Part shown: positions 1-6,213 of the stretch, piece after piece | Layout: each line of letters starts with the position of its first letter | How positions within the stretch are numbered: the stretch's first letter is position 1 | Assembly (NCBI GenBank): GCA_013812565.1 | Contig: JACCTF010000527.1 | Span: 1 to 6,505 of the forward strand | Length of the DNA: 6,505 nt | Source: Pyrinomonadaceae bacterium | GTDB taxonomy: Bacteria > Acidobacteriota > Blastocatellia > Pyrinomonadales > Pyrinomonadaceae | Direction of reading: 5' to 3' | Made by a program: the position numbers and the translations under genes | The notes under the pieces: model-generated | Told to the model about the DNA's origin: nothing | The model's database searches: none | What the model saw: only the letters and a program-made list of their open reading frames with translations

Positions 1-2
1 TG

Positions 3-935
3 AGCGGCTCGATCAGAAACTGCGCTGGTGGTCCTACACCATGGGGAAGCTGGATCACCGGCGAGGAAACCATCATCGGAAGGTTATCCAGCCCGCCGAC
101 GAACTTTCCCCACGGCTACACTTTCGATGTCTCGGCCAGCGCCAATGCGGAGGTGGATGCCATCCCGCTCAAGGGCATGGGACGATTCTCGCATGAGGCC
201 ATCGCCGTGGATCCTCTCACCAATTATATTTATGAGACCGAAGACCAGGGCGTTACCAGCGGTTTTTACCGCTACGTCCCGAATGAGCCGAACGCACCCG
301 GTCTCTCGCCCAACTTCATGGCCGGCGGAACATTGCAGATGCTGGCGATCAAAGAGAGGCCACAGTACGATACCCGCACCGGACAGACCGTGGGGCTGGA
401 ACTGGAGGCAGAGTGGGTGGAAATTAGAAACCCCGACCCAAACCTGGAGAACGGTGCGCGCTCCGTCTTCTCGCAAGGCTTTGACAGAGGAGGCGCTGCG
501 CGATTCGCACGGCTCGAAGGCTGCTGGTACGGCAACGGCCACATTTTCTTCGATTCAACCAGCGGAGGCAACGTTGGGCAGGGCCAGATCTGGCGGTACA
601 CCCCGGTCAGTGAAGCTGAAGGAGTTCTCACCTTAATCTTCGAGTCGCCGAGCATAGACGTGCTGAACGCGCCCGATAATATTTGTTACACCCCAAACGG
701 CGGACTGCTGATCTGTGAGGATGGCACCGGAGTGGAGTTCGTCCACGGCTTGACGCCGACCGGAGCGATCTTCAAATTCATTGAGAACGTGGTGCCGGGC
801 CGGACCGGAGATGAGTTCGCCGGCTCGACCTTCAGCCCTGATTTAGAGACGCTGTTCGTCAATATCCAGGGTGCAAACCTGACTTTCGCGGTGTGGCCGG
901 AACAGGGGCGATTTTGGGCAGACGGCGGTATCTAA
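3..935 (+). CDS. PhoX/DUF839-family alkaline phosphatase, 5'-truncated by the window edge
   Basis: The frame is open from the window edge, so the true start lies outside; 310 residues are visible. Residues 5-22 read RNCAGGPTPWGSWITGEE, the hallmark PhoX block whose cysteine, in known PhoX enzymes, belongs to the metal centre. Other family blocks follow in order: GRFSHE (60-65), ETED (78-81), FARLEGCW (168-175), APDNI (223-227), CED (238-240), EFAGSTFSPD (271-280), LFVNIQ (284-289) and TFAVW (294-298). The visible acidic and histidine residues match the expected calcium/iron-binding positions. Family members are usually exported monomeric phosphatases that release phosphate from organic esters under phosphate starvation. 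The signal peptide would be in the missing part. The protein ends about a dozen residues after TFAVW, a normal family end, so the 3' end looks intact. The in-window GTG near 153 is internal and not the start. The family call is firm; the exact substrate is not. Confidence 0.9.
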   Translation, partial: SGSIRNCAGGPTPWGSWITGEETIIGRLSSPPTNFPHGYTFDVSASANAEVDAIPLKGMGRFSHEAIAVDPLTNYIYETEDQGVTSGFYRYVPNEPNAPGLSPNFMAGGTLQMLAIKERPQYDTRTGQTVGLELEAEWVEIRNPDPNLENGARSVFSQGFDRGGAARFARLEGCWYGNGHIFFDSTSGGNVGQGQIWRYTPVSEAEGVLTLIFESPSIDVLNAPDNICYTPNGGLLICEDGTGVEFVHGLTPTGAIFKFIENVVPGRTGDEFAGSTFSPDLETLFVNIQGANLTFAVWPEQGRFWADGGI

Positions 936-1039
936 ACTGGTAGGAAGATGACGGCCGAAGCGGTGAAGAAACAGACCGCAGTGTCTATATCTTCACCGTA
1001 TTGGCCGGCACGACGTCATCGAACGTGCTTTTGGATAAA

Positions 1040-1062
1040 GGTAACGACCGAGAGTTGTTACC
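1040..1062. repeat. Short inverted repeat (hairpin)
   Basis: GGTAACGAC and GTTGTTACC form a 9-bp stem (one G-T pair) around the 5-nt loop CGAGA. There is no T-run after it, so it is not a standard terminator. It could be an RNA hairpin after the phosphatase gene or an operator-like site; function unknown. Confidence 0.4.
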
Positions 1063-1234
1063 AAAGCTTTGTCACCAGAGTCTCTTCAATCACCGTATGA
1101 GACAAAGAGAGTGGCTTTAACAATGATATCTCTCCCGCGGTCTCTTGATCACCCTAGTCAATTGCTGTAGCTCGGCTATACTGAAGGTGACAATAAACTT
1201 GTAGTTTTGAAGCCTGCCCGTATTTTGATTAATT

Positions 1235-1266
1235 AAAAGGGAAGCTCTTTGAGGAGCTTCCCTTTT
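1235..1266. terminator. Strong bidirectional rho-independent terminator
   Basis: AAAAGGGAAGCTC (1235-1247) and GAGCTTCCCTTTT (1254-1266) are perfect reverse complements, giving a 13-bp stem around a 6-nt loop. The arms end in A-run and T-run, so a terminator forms on both strands. On the plus strand it would stop transcripts passing the phosphatase region. On the minus strand it would stop transcripts leaving the 3' end of the outer intron 70 bp away. Confidence 0.88.
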
Positions 1267-1335
1267 AACTTTTCCGTCCAAAAGGGACATTATTCACTTG
1301 CTAGATTGTGTCGGTAAAGCGGCATTATGACCGCT

Positions 1336-1379
1336 GTCGCCGAGTAGGGGAGAAGAGTTGCCTCAACTCCCCCCTCTCA
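1336..1379 (-). ncRNA. Outer intron domain VI and 3' splice site
   Basis: Directly after domain V the RNA folds into a stem topped by GAGTTG / CAACTC, with a G-run facing CCCC and a basal GAG / CTC. An A at 1345 is bulged between CCCC-U and CTC and is the expected branch point. It lies 10 nt from the 3' end, against 7 in the inner intron, owing to three extra bases (GGC) in the tail. The intron ends in AC, matching the AY rule. Confidence 0.75.
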
Positions 1380-1413
1380 GAACGGCACGGGCGCGTTTCC
1401 ACGCATGCCGCTC
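1380..1413 (-). ncRNA. Outer intron domain V (catalytic core hairpin)
   Basis: A 34-nt hairpin begins GAGCGGCATG, has a GGAAAC tip and ends TGCCGTTC, the standard size and terminal sequence of bacterial domain V. The two-base bulge region is CG. The first two bases are the GA of the maturase TGA stop codon. The catalytic AGC-type triad appears as the conserved AGC after the first G. Confidence 0.92.
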
Positions 1414-2143
1414 AAGCCTCTCCTAACGCCCTTTTCACAGGACGCGGTTTCACCACTGTCAAACCCTGGCTGTGGACTTGTCTATGGCACTCTGGATGAA
1501 GCAACATACGGTTCTCTGCCGTATCTCTGCCGCCATTGACCCGCCAGATGACATGATGAGAGTGCCATCCGGTGCTCGCGGTGATCTTCTCGTGACAGAT
1601 TGGGCAGAGCCCGTGTTGTTGCTTCCAAAGATAGAGAAGCTGCCTACGTCCTTTTATGTTCGTCTCCATCTTCACGTCTAGGCGACGCTCGATGTAAGCT
1701 TCCCACGCAGGATCATAAGGGTTAGCTGCTCCTTTTATCTTGGTGTGCCTTTTGATTGGCACACCCGCGGCTTTCAGTAACTGAACCTTATGGGTCACCC
1801 CATCCTTGTCTGCTACTGTTCCGTAAAACACCCAGTTGTTACCTTTGTGCGTTGTGAAGTATTTACTTCTGATCCACGTACGAGGTTTATGTGGGTGTCT
1901 CCTTGTTGCCCATCTCCATAAACATTGATGTATCGCATGGTCTACGGCAACGAACGTCTGTTTACTCATCACATGCTGGTGGTAGCCCACCCATCCCCGG
2001 ATAATGGGGTTGAGTTGTGCTATCAGGTTTCCAGCTTTAGCTTGTCTGTTAGTGATGATGACTTCTCGCACCTTGCCCAAGAATGCTTTCACATTCTTCC
2101 GGGATGGCTTGATTAACAGCTTGCCATTGTACTTACGGACATT
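1412..2143 (-). CDS. ltrA: Outer intron maturase, C-terminal part (X, D and HNH endonuclease domains), split by inner intron
   Basis: This is the second exon of the outer maturase, residues 327-569. It begins NVRKYNGKLLIKPSRKNV just after the inner intron's 3' end, continuing Gln326 of the first exon. The maturase X domain follows (GNLIAQLNPIIRGWVGYHQHV). The DNA-binding region and a C-terminal HNH endonuclease come next, with CPIC, HSHH and HPECHRQVH all conserved, so the metal and catalytic residues are intact. There are no stops or frameshifts. Without splicing, only an internal GTG at 2092 could start this piece, and I see no good ribosome site for it. The TGA overlaps the start of domain V. 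X-domain function is binding of the intron RNA for splicing; HNH cuts the second DNA strand in retrohoming. Confidence 0.92.
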   Translation of the reverse strand, partial: NVRKYNGKLLIKPSRKNVKAFLGKVREVIITNRQAKAGNLIAQLNPIIRGWVGYHQHVMSKQTFVAVDHAIHQCLWRWATRRHPHKPRTWIRSKYFTTHKGNNWVFYGTVADKDGVTHKVQLLKAAGVPIKRHTKIKGAANPYDPAWEAYIERRLDVKMETNIKGRRQLLYLWKQQHGLCPICHEKITASTGWHSHHVIWRVNGGRDTAENRMLLHPECHRQVHSQGLTVVKPRPVKRALGEA

Positions 2144-2184
2144 GTCGGGTAAGGAGGTAATGTCACCACTACCCCCTCCCCTCA
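2144..2184 (-). ncRNA. Inner intron domain VI and 3' splice site
   Basis: The hairpin pairs GGTAGTG with CATTACC around GTGA, extended by a G-rich strand against TCCTTACCC. The A at 2150 is bulged beside the basal GGG / CCC pairs, 7 nt from the 3' end, the normal position for the branch-point adenosine. The intron ends in AC and the first 3' exon base is A. Confidence 0.88.
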
Positions 2185-2218
2185 GAACGACACATGAACC
2201 TTTCGATTCATGTCGCTC
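2185..2218 (-). ncRNA. Inner intron domain V (catalytic core hairpin)
   Basis: A 34-nt hairpin begins GAGCGACATGAA, has a CGAAAG tip and ends TGTGTCGTTC, the standard bacterial domain V length and ends. Paired changes against the outer domain V (for example GACA/TGTC against GGCA/TGCC) keep the stem. Its first GA is shared with the maturase TGA stop. Confidence 0.94.
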
Positions 2219-3920
2219 AAGCCCTTCTAACGCCCGTTGCCGGACGCGGTTTCGCTACTTCCAACATTTGGCTGTGAACTTGCCGATGACATTCTGGGTG
2301 GAGCAGCACACGGTTCTCTGCTTTATCAGTACCGCCATTAGTCCGCCATACTATGTGGTGGTTGTGCCACCCTGTTAGCTTGGTGATCTTCTGGTTGCAT
2401 ACTGGACAGTTCCCGCCCTGTTCTTGCCAAAGATAGAGTAACTTCCGCCTTCCTCTCAGGTCATCCATCATTTTCACGCCGAGGCGCTTCTCAAAGTAGA
2501 TTTCCCAAGCAGGATCATACGGATTGGCTTCTCCTTTGATCTTGACGTGCCTTTTGATCGGCACGTAGGCTGCTCTCATCAACCGGTTTTCTTGCTTCCT
2601 ACCTTCCTTCTCGGTTTCTCCGTAGAAGACCCAGTTTTGATCCTTGATGGATTTGAAGTATTTAGCTTTGATCCATGCTTTGGATTTGTGCAGGTGTCTT
2701 CGTCGAACCCATTGCCATGAAGCTTTGAAGATCGCATGGTCCACTTTCTTGAAAGTCACCTTACTGACCACATGTCGATGATAGTTCGCCCATCCGCTGA
2801 TAACAGGATTGAGTTTTACTATCAGGTGTCCGGCTGTGGCTTGTTTGTTATCTTTGATGATCTTTCGAACTTTCCCTAACAACGTCGTGACGCTTTTCCG
2901 CGACGGCTTGATGATTAACTTGCCGTTGTATTTGCGTGCGTGTTGACCGAGAAAGTTGAAGCCGTCCTCAATATGCGTGATGACTGTCTTCTCTTGCGAT
3001 AGTGTCAGCCCTCTTTCCATCAGGAAGCTTTCCACAAAAGGTTTGACTTCCGTTTCCAGTAGCTCCTGAGAGTCACCGGTGATGATGAAATCATCCGCAT
3101 ACTTGATCGTATTAACCTTGGCACAATAGCCGTTCTTCGGCTTCGGGTACTTCTCCAGGAGCCTTCTTTCCAGACCATCGAGCGCCAGATTAGCGATCAC
3201 CGGAGAGCAGACTGAGCCTTGTGGCACACCTTCTTCGGTTGGGTAGAGGACTTGCCGATCCATGAACCCAGCTTTCAACCATTTACGGAGTATGGCTTTG
3301 TCCATTGGAGTGTGAGCCACTAACCACGCATGGTTAAAACTGTCATAGCAAGACTTTATATCGCCTTCGAGGATCCACTGCGGAGAACGCTTTTTTCCTA
3401 ATGCGGTGAAGCATTGCTCGATCGCGTCCGCCGCACATCTTCCGGTTCTAAACCCGTAGGAGTTTGGATCACCAGTAGTTTCTGCGATGGGATCAAGGGC
3501 GAGCAGATACAACGCTTGCATCGCTCTGTCACACATTGTCTGAATGCCAAGAGGGCGCCGCTTGCCATTGCTTTTCGGGATGTACACACGCCGTGACGGT
3601 TGAGGTCGATAGCCCCTTTGCCGCAACGCTTGTACCGCCCGTGCTTTCTTCTCCGGGGTGTCCCATATTTGATGATCCACTCCCGGCGTTTTTTTGCCGT
3701 GGTTTTCCGTCACTCGCTTAACAGCCAGAACTTTACCGCTGAACGAGTGCGCAAGTAGATGTTGTAAGGCGCGAACCTTACCCCATCTTTTCTGCTGCGT
3801 TGCCTTCACGATGCGTACTTGGAGCCGACGCACGGTGGAGTGAGCTTTCTGCCAGTTGATGACAGGCCAGTTCACTCTGTCGTGGGAGACTGCACCAGCT
3901 AATGTTGCCACTGCTGTCAT
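2217..3920 (-). CDS. ltrA: Inner intron-encoded reverse transcriptase/maturase with HNH endonuclease, intact
   Basis: The 567-residue protein helps its intron fold for splicing and copies it into DNA targets. Domains in order: N-terminal RT0-like region (about 25-75), with fingers and palm containing [17 protein letters not shown] (110-126), DPNSYGFR (151-158), GDIKSCYD (186-193) and PQGSVCSP (233-240). The catalytic YADD is at 274-277 and FLG (RT7) at 323-325. The X domain (about 335-430) contains [15 protein letters not shown]. The C-terminal HNH endonuclease has CPVC (505-508), HNHH (519-522), N536 and HPECHRQVH (541-549). Length and motifs fit chloroplast-like intron proteins. AAGGAG lies 9 nt before the ATG, which decides the start. 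The stop overlaps domain V. In the first 60 residues it is about 70% identical to the outer maturase. All key residues are present. Confidence 0.96.
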   Translation of the reverse strand: MTAVATLAGAVSHDRVNWPVINWQKAHSTVRRLQVRIVKATQQKRWGKVRALQHLLAHSFSGKVLAVKRVTENHGKKTPGVDHQIWDTPEKKARAVQALRQRGYRPQPSRRVYIPKSNGKRRPLGIQTMCDRAMQALYLLALDPIAETTGDPNSYGFRTGRCAADAIEQCFTALGKKRSPQWILEGDIKSCYDSFNHAWLVAHTPMDKAILRKWLKAGFMDRQVLYPTEEGVPQGSVCSPVIANLALDGLERRLLEKYPKPKNGYCAKVNTIKYADDFIITGDSQELLETEVKPFVESFLMERGLTLSQEKTVITHIEDGFNFLGQHARKYNGKLIIKPSRKSVTTLLGKVRKIIKDNKQATAGHLIVKLNPVISGWANYHRHVVSKVTFKKVDHAIFKASWQWVRRRHLHKSKAWIKAKYFKSIKDQNWVFYGETEKEGRKQENRLMRAAYVPIKRHVKIKGEANPYDPAWEIYFEKRLGVKMMDDLRGRRKLLYLWQEQGGNCPVCNQKITKLTGWHNHHIVWRTNGGTDKAENRVLLHPECHRQVHSQMLEVAKPRPATGVRRA

Positions 3921-3929
3921 CTGCCTTGT

Positions 3930-3935
3930 CTCCTT
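3930..3935 (-). promoter_or_regulatory. Ribosome binding site of inner maturase
   Basis: AAGGAG on the minus strand, 9 nt before the ATG at 3920, fixes that start. Confidence 0.75.
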
Positions 3936-4204
3936 GATCGGTTAATCAAGCTCTCTCGTGATGAAAGACCAGATGGAAGTCTGCCCGCTTTCGCGGCAAG
4001 GTGATATGGCCTAAAAGCCTCAACCTCTATCTTCTCCATTACAGAGCAGCGTTCGCTTGTTCCATCCTCCTCTACCCGCAACTCTATTGACTCGCTTCAC
4101 AGCTCGCTTTCCCGCTCTCGGGAGAGTTACGGGCTTACCACGTTCTACGCACGTACCAGAATGGGTTAGGCTCTGCCTATCCGCCGATGGCCCTATCGTC
4201 TGCG

Positions 4205-4227
4205 ACAGGAGAGGCCAAAGCTCCTGT
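4205..4227 (-). ncRNA. Inner intron EBS1 hairpin
   Basis: On the minus strand ACAGGAG and CTCCTGT form a 7-bp stem that presents the 9-nt loop CTTTGGCCT. Loop bases TTGGCCT pair with the seven bases just upstream of the intron (GGGCCAG): five Watson-Crick and two G-U pairs. That is the expected exon-binding site geometry. Confidence 0.85.
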
Positions 4228-4275
4228 ACCAACCATGTTGCCTTTTGGCTCAAGCCTATCAGCATCTTTGGCTTG

Positions 4276-4280
4276 TTCTT
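4276..4280 (-). ncRNA. Inner intron EBS2 segment
   Basis: Minus-strand AAGAA pairs with TTCTT, the five bases immediately upstream of IBS1 in the 5' exon. It sits at the position equivalent to the outer intron's EBS2. Confidence 0.6.
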
Positions 4281-4537
4281 TCCTAACGGCGTTTATGAGC
4301 AGTTCACTTATGTTAGCCATACCATTCAACCCTAGTTCCCGGCCACCTTGATGCTGGTAGTCACAACCTTTCCTCACGGTTCGGCTGTCGTCTGTCAGAC
4401 GAGGCTACATTGTTCCAAGAGCTTCACACCGCCGGATTACTCCCGCTGCATGTCTTGGTAGGGTACTGGTAGCAGAACACCAGGTTATGTCCTGATCGCT
4501 CAGTCATAACAGCTACGTGTGTAACTTCGTGTCGCAC

Positions 4538-4549
4538 CTGGCCCAAGAA
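4538..4549 (-). promoter_or_regulatory. IBS1/IBS2 target site of inner intron
   Basis: Minus-strand TTCTT followed by GGGCCAG directly precedes the inner intron. It is coding sequence for the F-L-G-Q segment of the outer maturase and pairs with EBS2 and EBS1. Confidence 0.75.
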
Positions 4550-5515
4550 GTCGAACCCGTCTTCGATCCGCGTGATCTTGGTCTTCTCTTGCGAAAGTTC
4601 CAAGCCTCTAGGTTGGAGAAAGTCTTCAACCAGTGGTTTGATCTTTGTTTCCAACAGTTCTCTTGATCTGCCAGTCACAATGAAATCATCCGCGAACCGA
4701 GTTACGTTAACCAGTGCTGATCCTCTGCCTGTATTGCGCGGGTACTTGCCTCTCAACATTCCTTCTAGTCCGTTGAGAGTTAAGTTCATCAAAGCTGGTG
4801 AAGCGACGCCGCCTTGCGGCGTTCCTGCTTCTGTCGGGTACAGAATGTTCTTCTCCATAAACCCAGCCTTCAACCATTTCTTGAGTGTCTTTTTGTCCAT
4901 TGGAGTATTCGCCAACAGCCACTCATGGTCGATTCCATCAAAGCAAGATTTTATGTCGCCTTCCAAGATCCATTGCGCTGATGTTCGATGGCTCAACACA
5001 ACAAAGCATTGTTGCATTGCATCCGCGGTTGATCTTTCTTTCCTGAACCCATAGGAGTTCGGGTCCGCTGTCGTTTCCACCACCGGGTCAAGCGCAAGCA
5101 AGTGTAGTGCTTGCATTGCTCGATCCTTCATGACTGGTATTGAGAGCGGCCGCCTGCGCCCGTTATCTTTAGGAATATAGACGCGCCGCAGTGGCAACGG
5201 TTTATACGCGTGCTGCTTTAGCTCATCTATGGCTTGCGATTTCTTCTCAGGTGTGTCCCAGACTTCTCTGTCCACGCCTGATGTCTTTTTGCCCTGGTTT
5301 TCAGTTACCCGTTTGACGGCTAATGCTTTGCCAGAAAACGAGTGGACGAGAAGATGTTGCAAGGCACGAACCTTGCCCCATCTGCCTGCCTGTGTCGCCT
5401 TCACAATACGCGCCTGTAGCCGACGCACGTTTTGATAAACTTTGCTCCACTTGATCGTGGGCCAGTTAACTTCAACGTGGGAGAACGCACCAGCACATGT
5501 TGCCATTGCCGTCAT
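4538..5515 (-). CDS. ltrA: Outer intron maturase, N-terminal part (reverse transcriptase domain), split by inner intron
   Basis: First exon of the outer maturase, residues 1-326, ending ...EDGFDFLGQ. It holds the RT fingers and palm: [43 protein letters not shown] and a catalytic FADD at about 274-277 (YADD in the inner protein). GAGGAG lies 9 nt before the ATG. If the inner intron is not removed, the frame continues 37 codons into it and stops near 4424, giving a 363-residue RT lacking the X and HNH domains. After splicing the protein is 569 residues, against 567 for the inner one. No stop or frameshift is seen. FADD keeps both aspartates, so polymerase activity is still plausible. Confidence 0.93.
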
Positions 5516-5524
5516 CTGCCTTTT

Positions 5525-5530
5525 CTCCTC
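5525..5530 (-). promoter_or_regulatory. Ribosome binding site of outer maturase
   Basis: GAGGAG on the minus strand, 9 nt before the ATG at 5515, supports that start. Confidence 0.72.
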
Positions 5531-5797
5531 ATTCGGTTACTCAGGTTCTCTTGTGACGAGAGACCAGATGGAAGTCTGCTCGCTTTCGCGTGGAGTGATG
5601 TTGCTTTGCGGCTCAACTCCTATCCGCTCCATTACAGAGCGGCGTTGGCTTGCTCCATCTTCCTCTACCAGCCATTCCATCAGCGCACCTTGCGGCTTAC
5701 TTTCCCCGGAGGGAGAACGACTGGTTTACCACGTTTCATGCACATACCAGCTTGGGTTAGACTCCGCCTGTTCGCCGGTGACCGAAATATCTGCGGC

Positions 5798-5816
5798 AGG
5801 AGAGGTAGGAACTCCT
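5798..5816 (-). ncRNA. Outer intron EBS1 hairpin
   Basis: Minus-strand AGGAG / CTCCT stem presents the 9-nt loop TTCCTACCT. Loop bases CCTACC pair with GATAGG just upstream of the intron (5 of 6, one A-C mismatch), in the same loop register as the inner intron. Confidence 0.75.
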
Positions 5817-5867
5817 ACACTTGGCCACGTGCCTTTTGGCTCAAGCCTCATCAGCATCTTTGGCTTG

Positions 5868-5873
5868 CCAGTT
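5868..5873 (-). ncRNA. Outer intron EBS2 segment
   Basis: Minus-strand AAAACT is perfectly complementary to AGTTTT, the six exon bases just upstream of IBS1. Confidence 0.65.
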
Positions 5874-6126
5874 TTGACGACGTTTATCAGCGGTTCACTT
5901 GAGTTAGTCATACCATGCGCTCCTAGTTCCCGACCGCAGGGATGCTGGCAGTCACCACTGCTTCTCACGATTTGGTGGCCATCTCGAAAGATGAGGCTAC
6001 ATTGTGCTACGGGCTTCGCACTGCTGGATCACTCCAGTAGCACGCCGCAGTAGGAGACTGGTGGCAGAACACCAGGTTATGTACTGTGTTGGTCATAACA
6101 GCTATGTGCATGACTTCGTTTCGCAA

Positions 6127-6139
6127 CCTATCGAAAACT
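6127..6139 (-). promoter_or_regulatory. IBS1/IBS2 target site of outer intron
   Basis: Minus-strand AGTTTT followed by CGATAGG directly precedes the outer intron; the two segments pair with EBS2 and EBS1. Together they place the 5' splice site between 6127 and 6126. Confidence 0.7.
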
Positions 6140-6193
6140 TCATCCGCAACGAAATAGGGGATTATGATACTTTCGATGTTACCGTTACACCAA

Positions 6194-6213
6194 CGTTACA
6201 CTGATATGTAACG
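6194..6213. repeat. Inverted repeat CGTTACA-N6-TGTAACG
   Basis: Two perfect 7-bp arms surround CTGATA. A direct copy of CGTTACAC lies just upstream (from 6183). It may be a regulator-binding palindrome or a small hairpin; nothing in the window identifies a regulator. Confidence 0.45.

Larger units (their letters stand above)
936..1335. other. Gene-poor spacer between phosphatase gene and intron
   Basis: No convincing gene is present. An open stretch on the plus strand (about 942-1117) reads from just after a TAG, contains ...VYIFTVLAGTTSS..., lacks a good start and ends at a TAA. It resembles no family I recognise and could be decayed sequence. The spacer holds a small hairpin (1040-1062) and a strong terminator (1235-1266). 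The last 70 bp are the 3' flank (3' exon) of the outer intron read on the minus strand. Confidence 0.6.
2144..4537 (-). mobile_element. Inner group II intron, inserted inside the outer intron's maturase gene
   Basis: Read on the minus strand, it starts GTGCGACACG at 4537 (fits the GUGYG rule) and ends CCCGAC at 2144 (AY rule), 2394 nt. It carries domains I-III, an intact 567-residue maturase in domain IV, domain V and domain VI. The boundaries are exact. The flanking codons CAG (4538-4540) and AAT (2141-2143) join to continue the outer maturase with no residue gained or lost against its paralogue. EBS1 and EBS2 pair with the bases just upstream. All parts look functional, so the element is probably active for splicing and mobility. 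Confidence 0.96.
3921..4537 (-). ncRNA. Inner intron domains I-III (5' ribozyme part)
   Basis: These 617 nt precede the maturase start. They match the outer intron's 611-nt counterpart block by block, for example the shared CATAACCTGGTGTTCTGC near the 5' end and a shared AGCCAAAGATGCTGAT stretch. EBS1 and EBS2 lie within it. Apparent open frames here are shadows of structured RNA. Confidence 0.88.
1336..6126 (-). mobile_element. Outer group II intron of a twintron (host of the nested intron)
   Basis: Read on the minus strand, the element starts at 6126 with TTGCGAAACG and ends at 1336 with ...GGCGAC. It contains, in order, a domain I-III region, a split maturase gene in domain IV, a 34-nt domain V and domain VI with a bulged A. 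Its length is 4791 nt with the nested intron and 2397 nt without, nearly the same as the inner intron's 2394 nt. The 5' boundary comes from alignment with the inner intron's 5' end and from EBS1/EBS2 pairing with the flanking exon. The maturase with HNH domain suggests the chloroplast-like (CL) lineage with a IIB-type ribozyme, which is inference. The first base is U rather than the usual G, and the branch A is 10 nt from the 3' end, so splicing may be impaired. Confidence 0.9.
5516..6126 (-). ncRNA. Outer intron domains I-III (5' ribozyme part)
   Basis: These 611 nt precede the outer maturase start and are homologous throughout to the inner intron's 3921-4537. They include EBS1 on a hairpin and EBS2. 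The first base is U where the inner intron has G. Confidence 0.87.
1327..6204 (+). other. Short reading frame rebuilt when the outer intron is removed (1327-1335 joined to 6127-6204)
   Basis: Removing 1336-6126 joins the plus-strand flanks. An ATG at 1327 then reads MTAPIENF... in frame through the right flank, ending ...TVTPTLH with TGA at 6202-6204, 28 residues in all. No clear Shine-Dalgarno lies upstream and a TAA precedes it in frame, so it may be a chance frame or an interrupted small gene. If real, the intron lies antisense to it and could not be spliced from its mRNA. I recognise no family. Confidence 0.2.

Noticed and set aside
28..636. 202-codon plus-strand open frame over the phosphatase gene
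   Set aside because: Arg/Pro/Ser-rich shadow of the PhoX frame; the frame beginning at position 3 carries all family motifs.
1150..1190. Possible promoter with TATACT (-10-like) before the terminator
   Set aside because: No -35 element at proper spacing; the nearby TTGCTG is only 9 bp away, so it cannot be supported.
4020..4377. Small open frames on both strands in the inner intron 5' part
   Set aside because: The region is structured domain I-III RNA containing EBS1 and EBS2; frames are chance.
4572..5054. 160-codon plus-strand frame
   Set aside because: Antisense shadow of the outer RT coding region.
5432..6053. Two overlapping plus-strand open frames (156 and 203 codons) over the outer intron 5' part
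   Set aside because: They lie antisense to conserved ribozyme sequence that matches the inner intron; no protein motif seen.
1336..6126. Retron or diversity-generating RT system
   Set aside because: The RTs have maturase X and HNH domains and are flanked by group II ribozyme domains V and VI; no msr/msd or template/variable repeat is seen.
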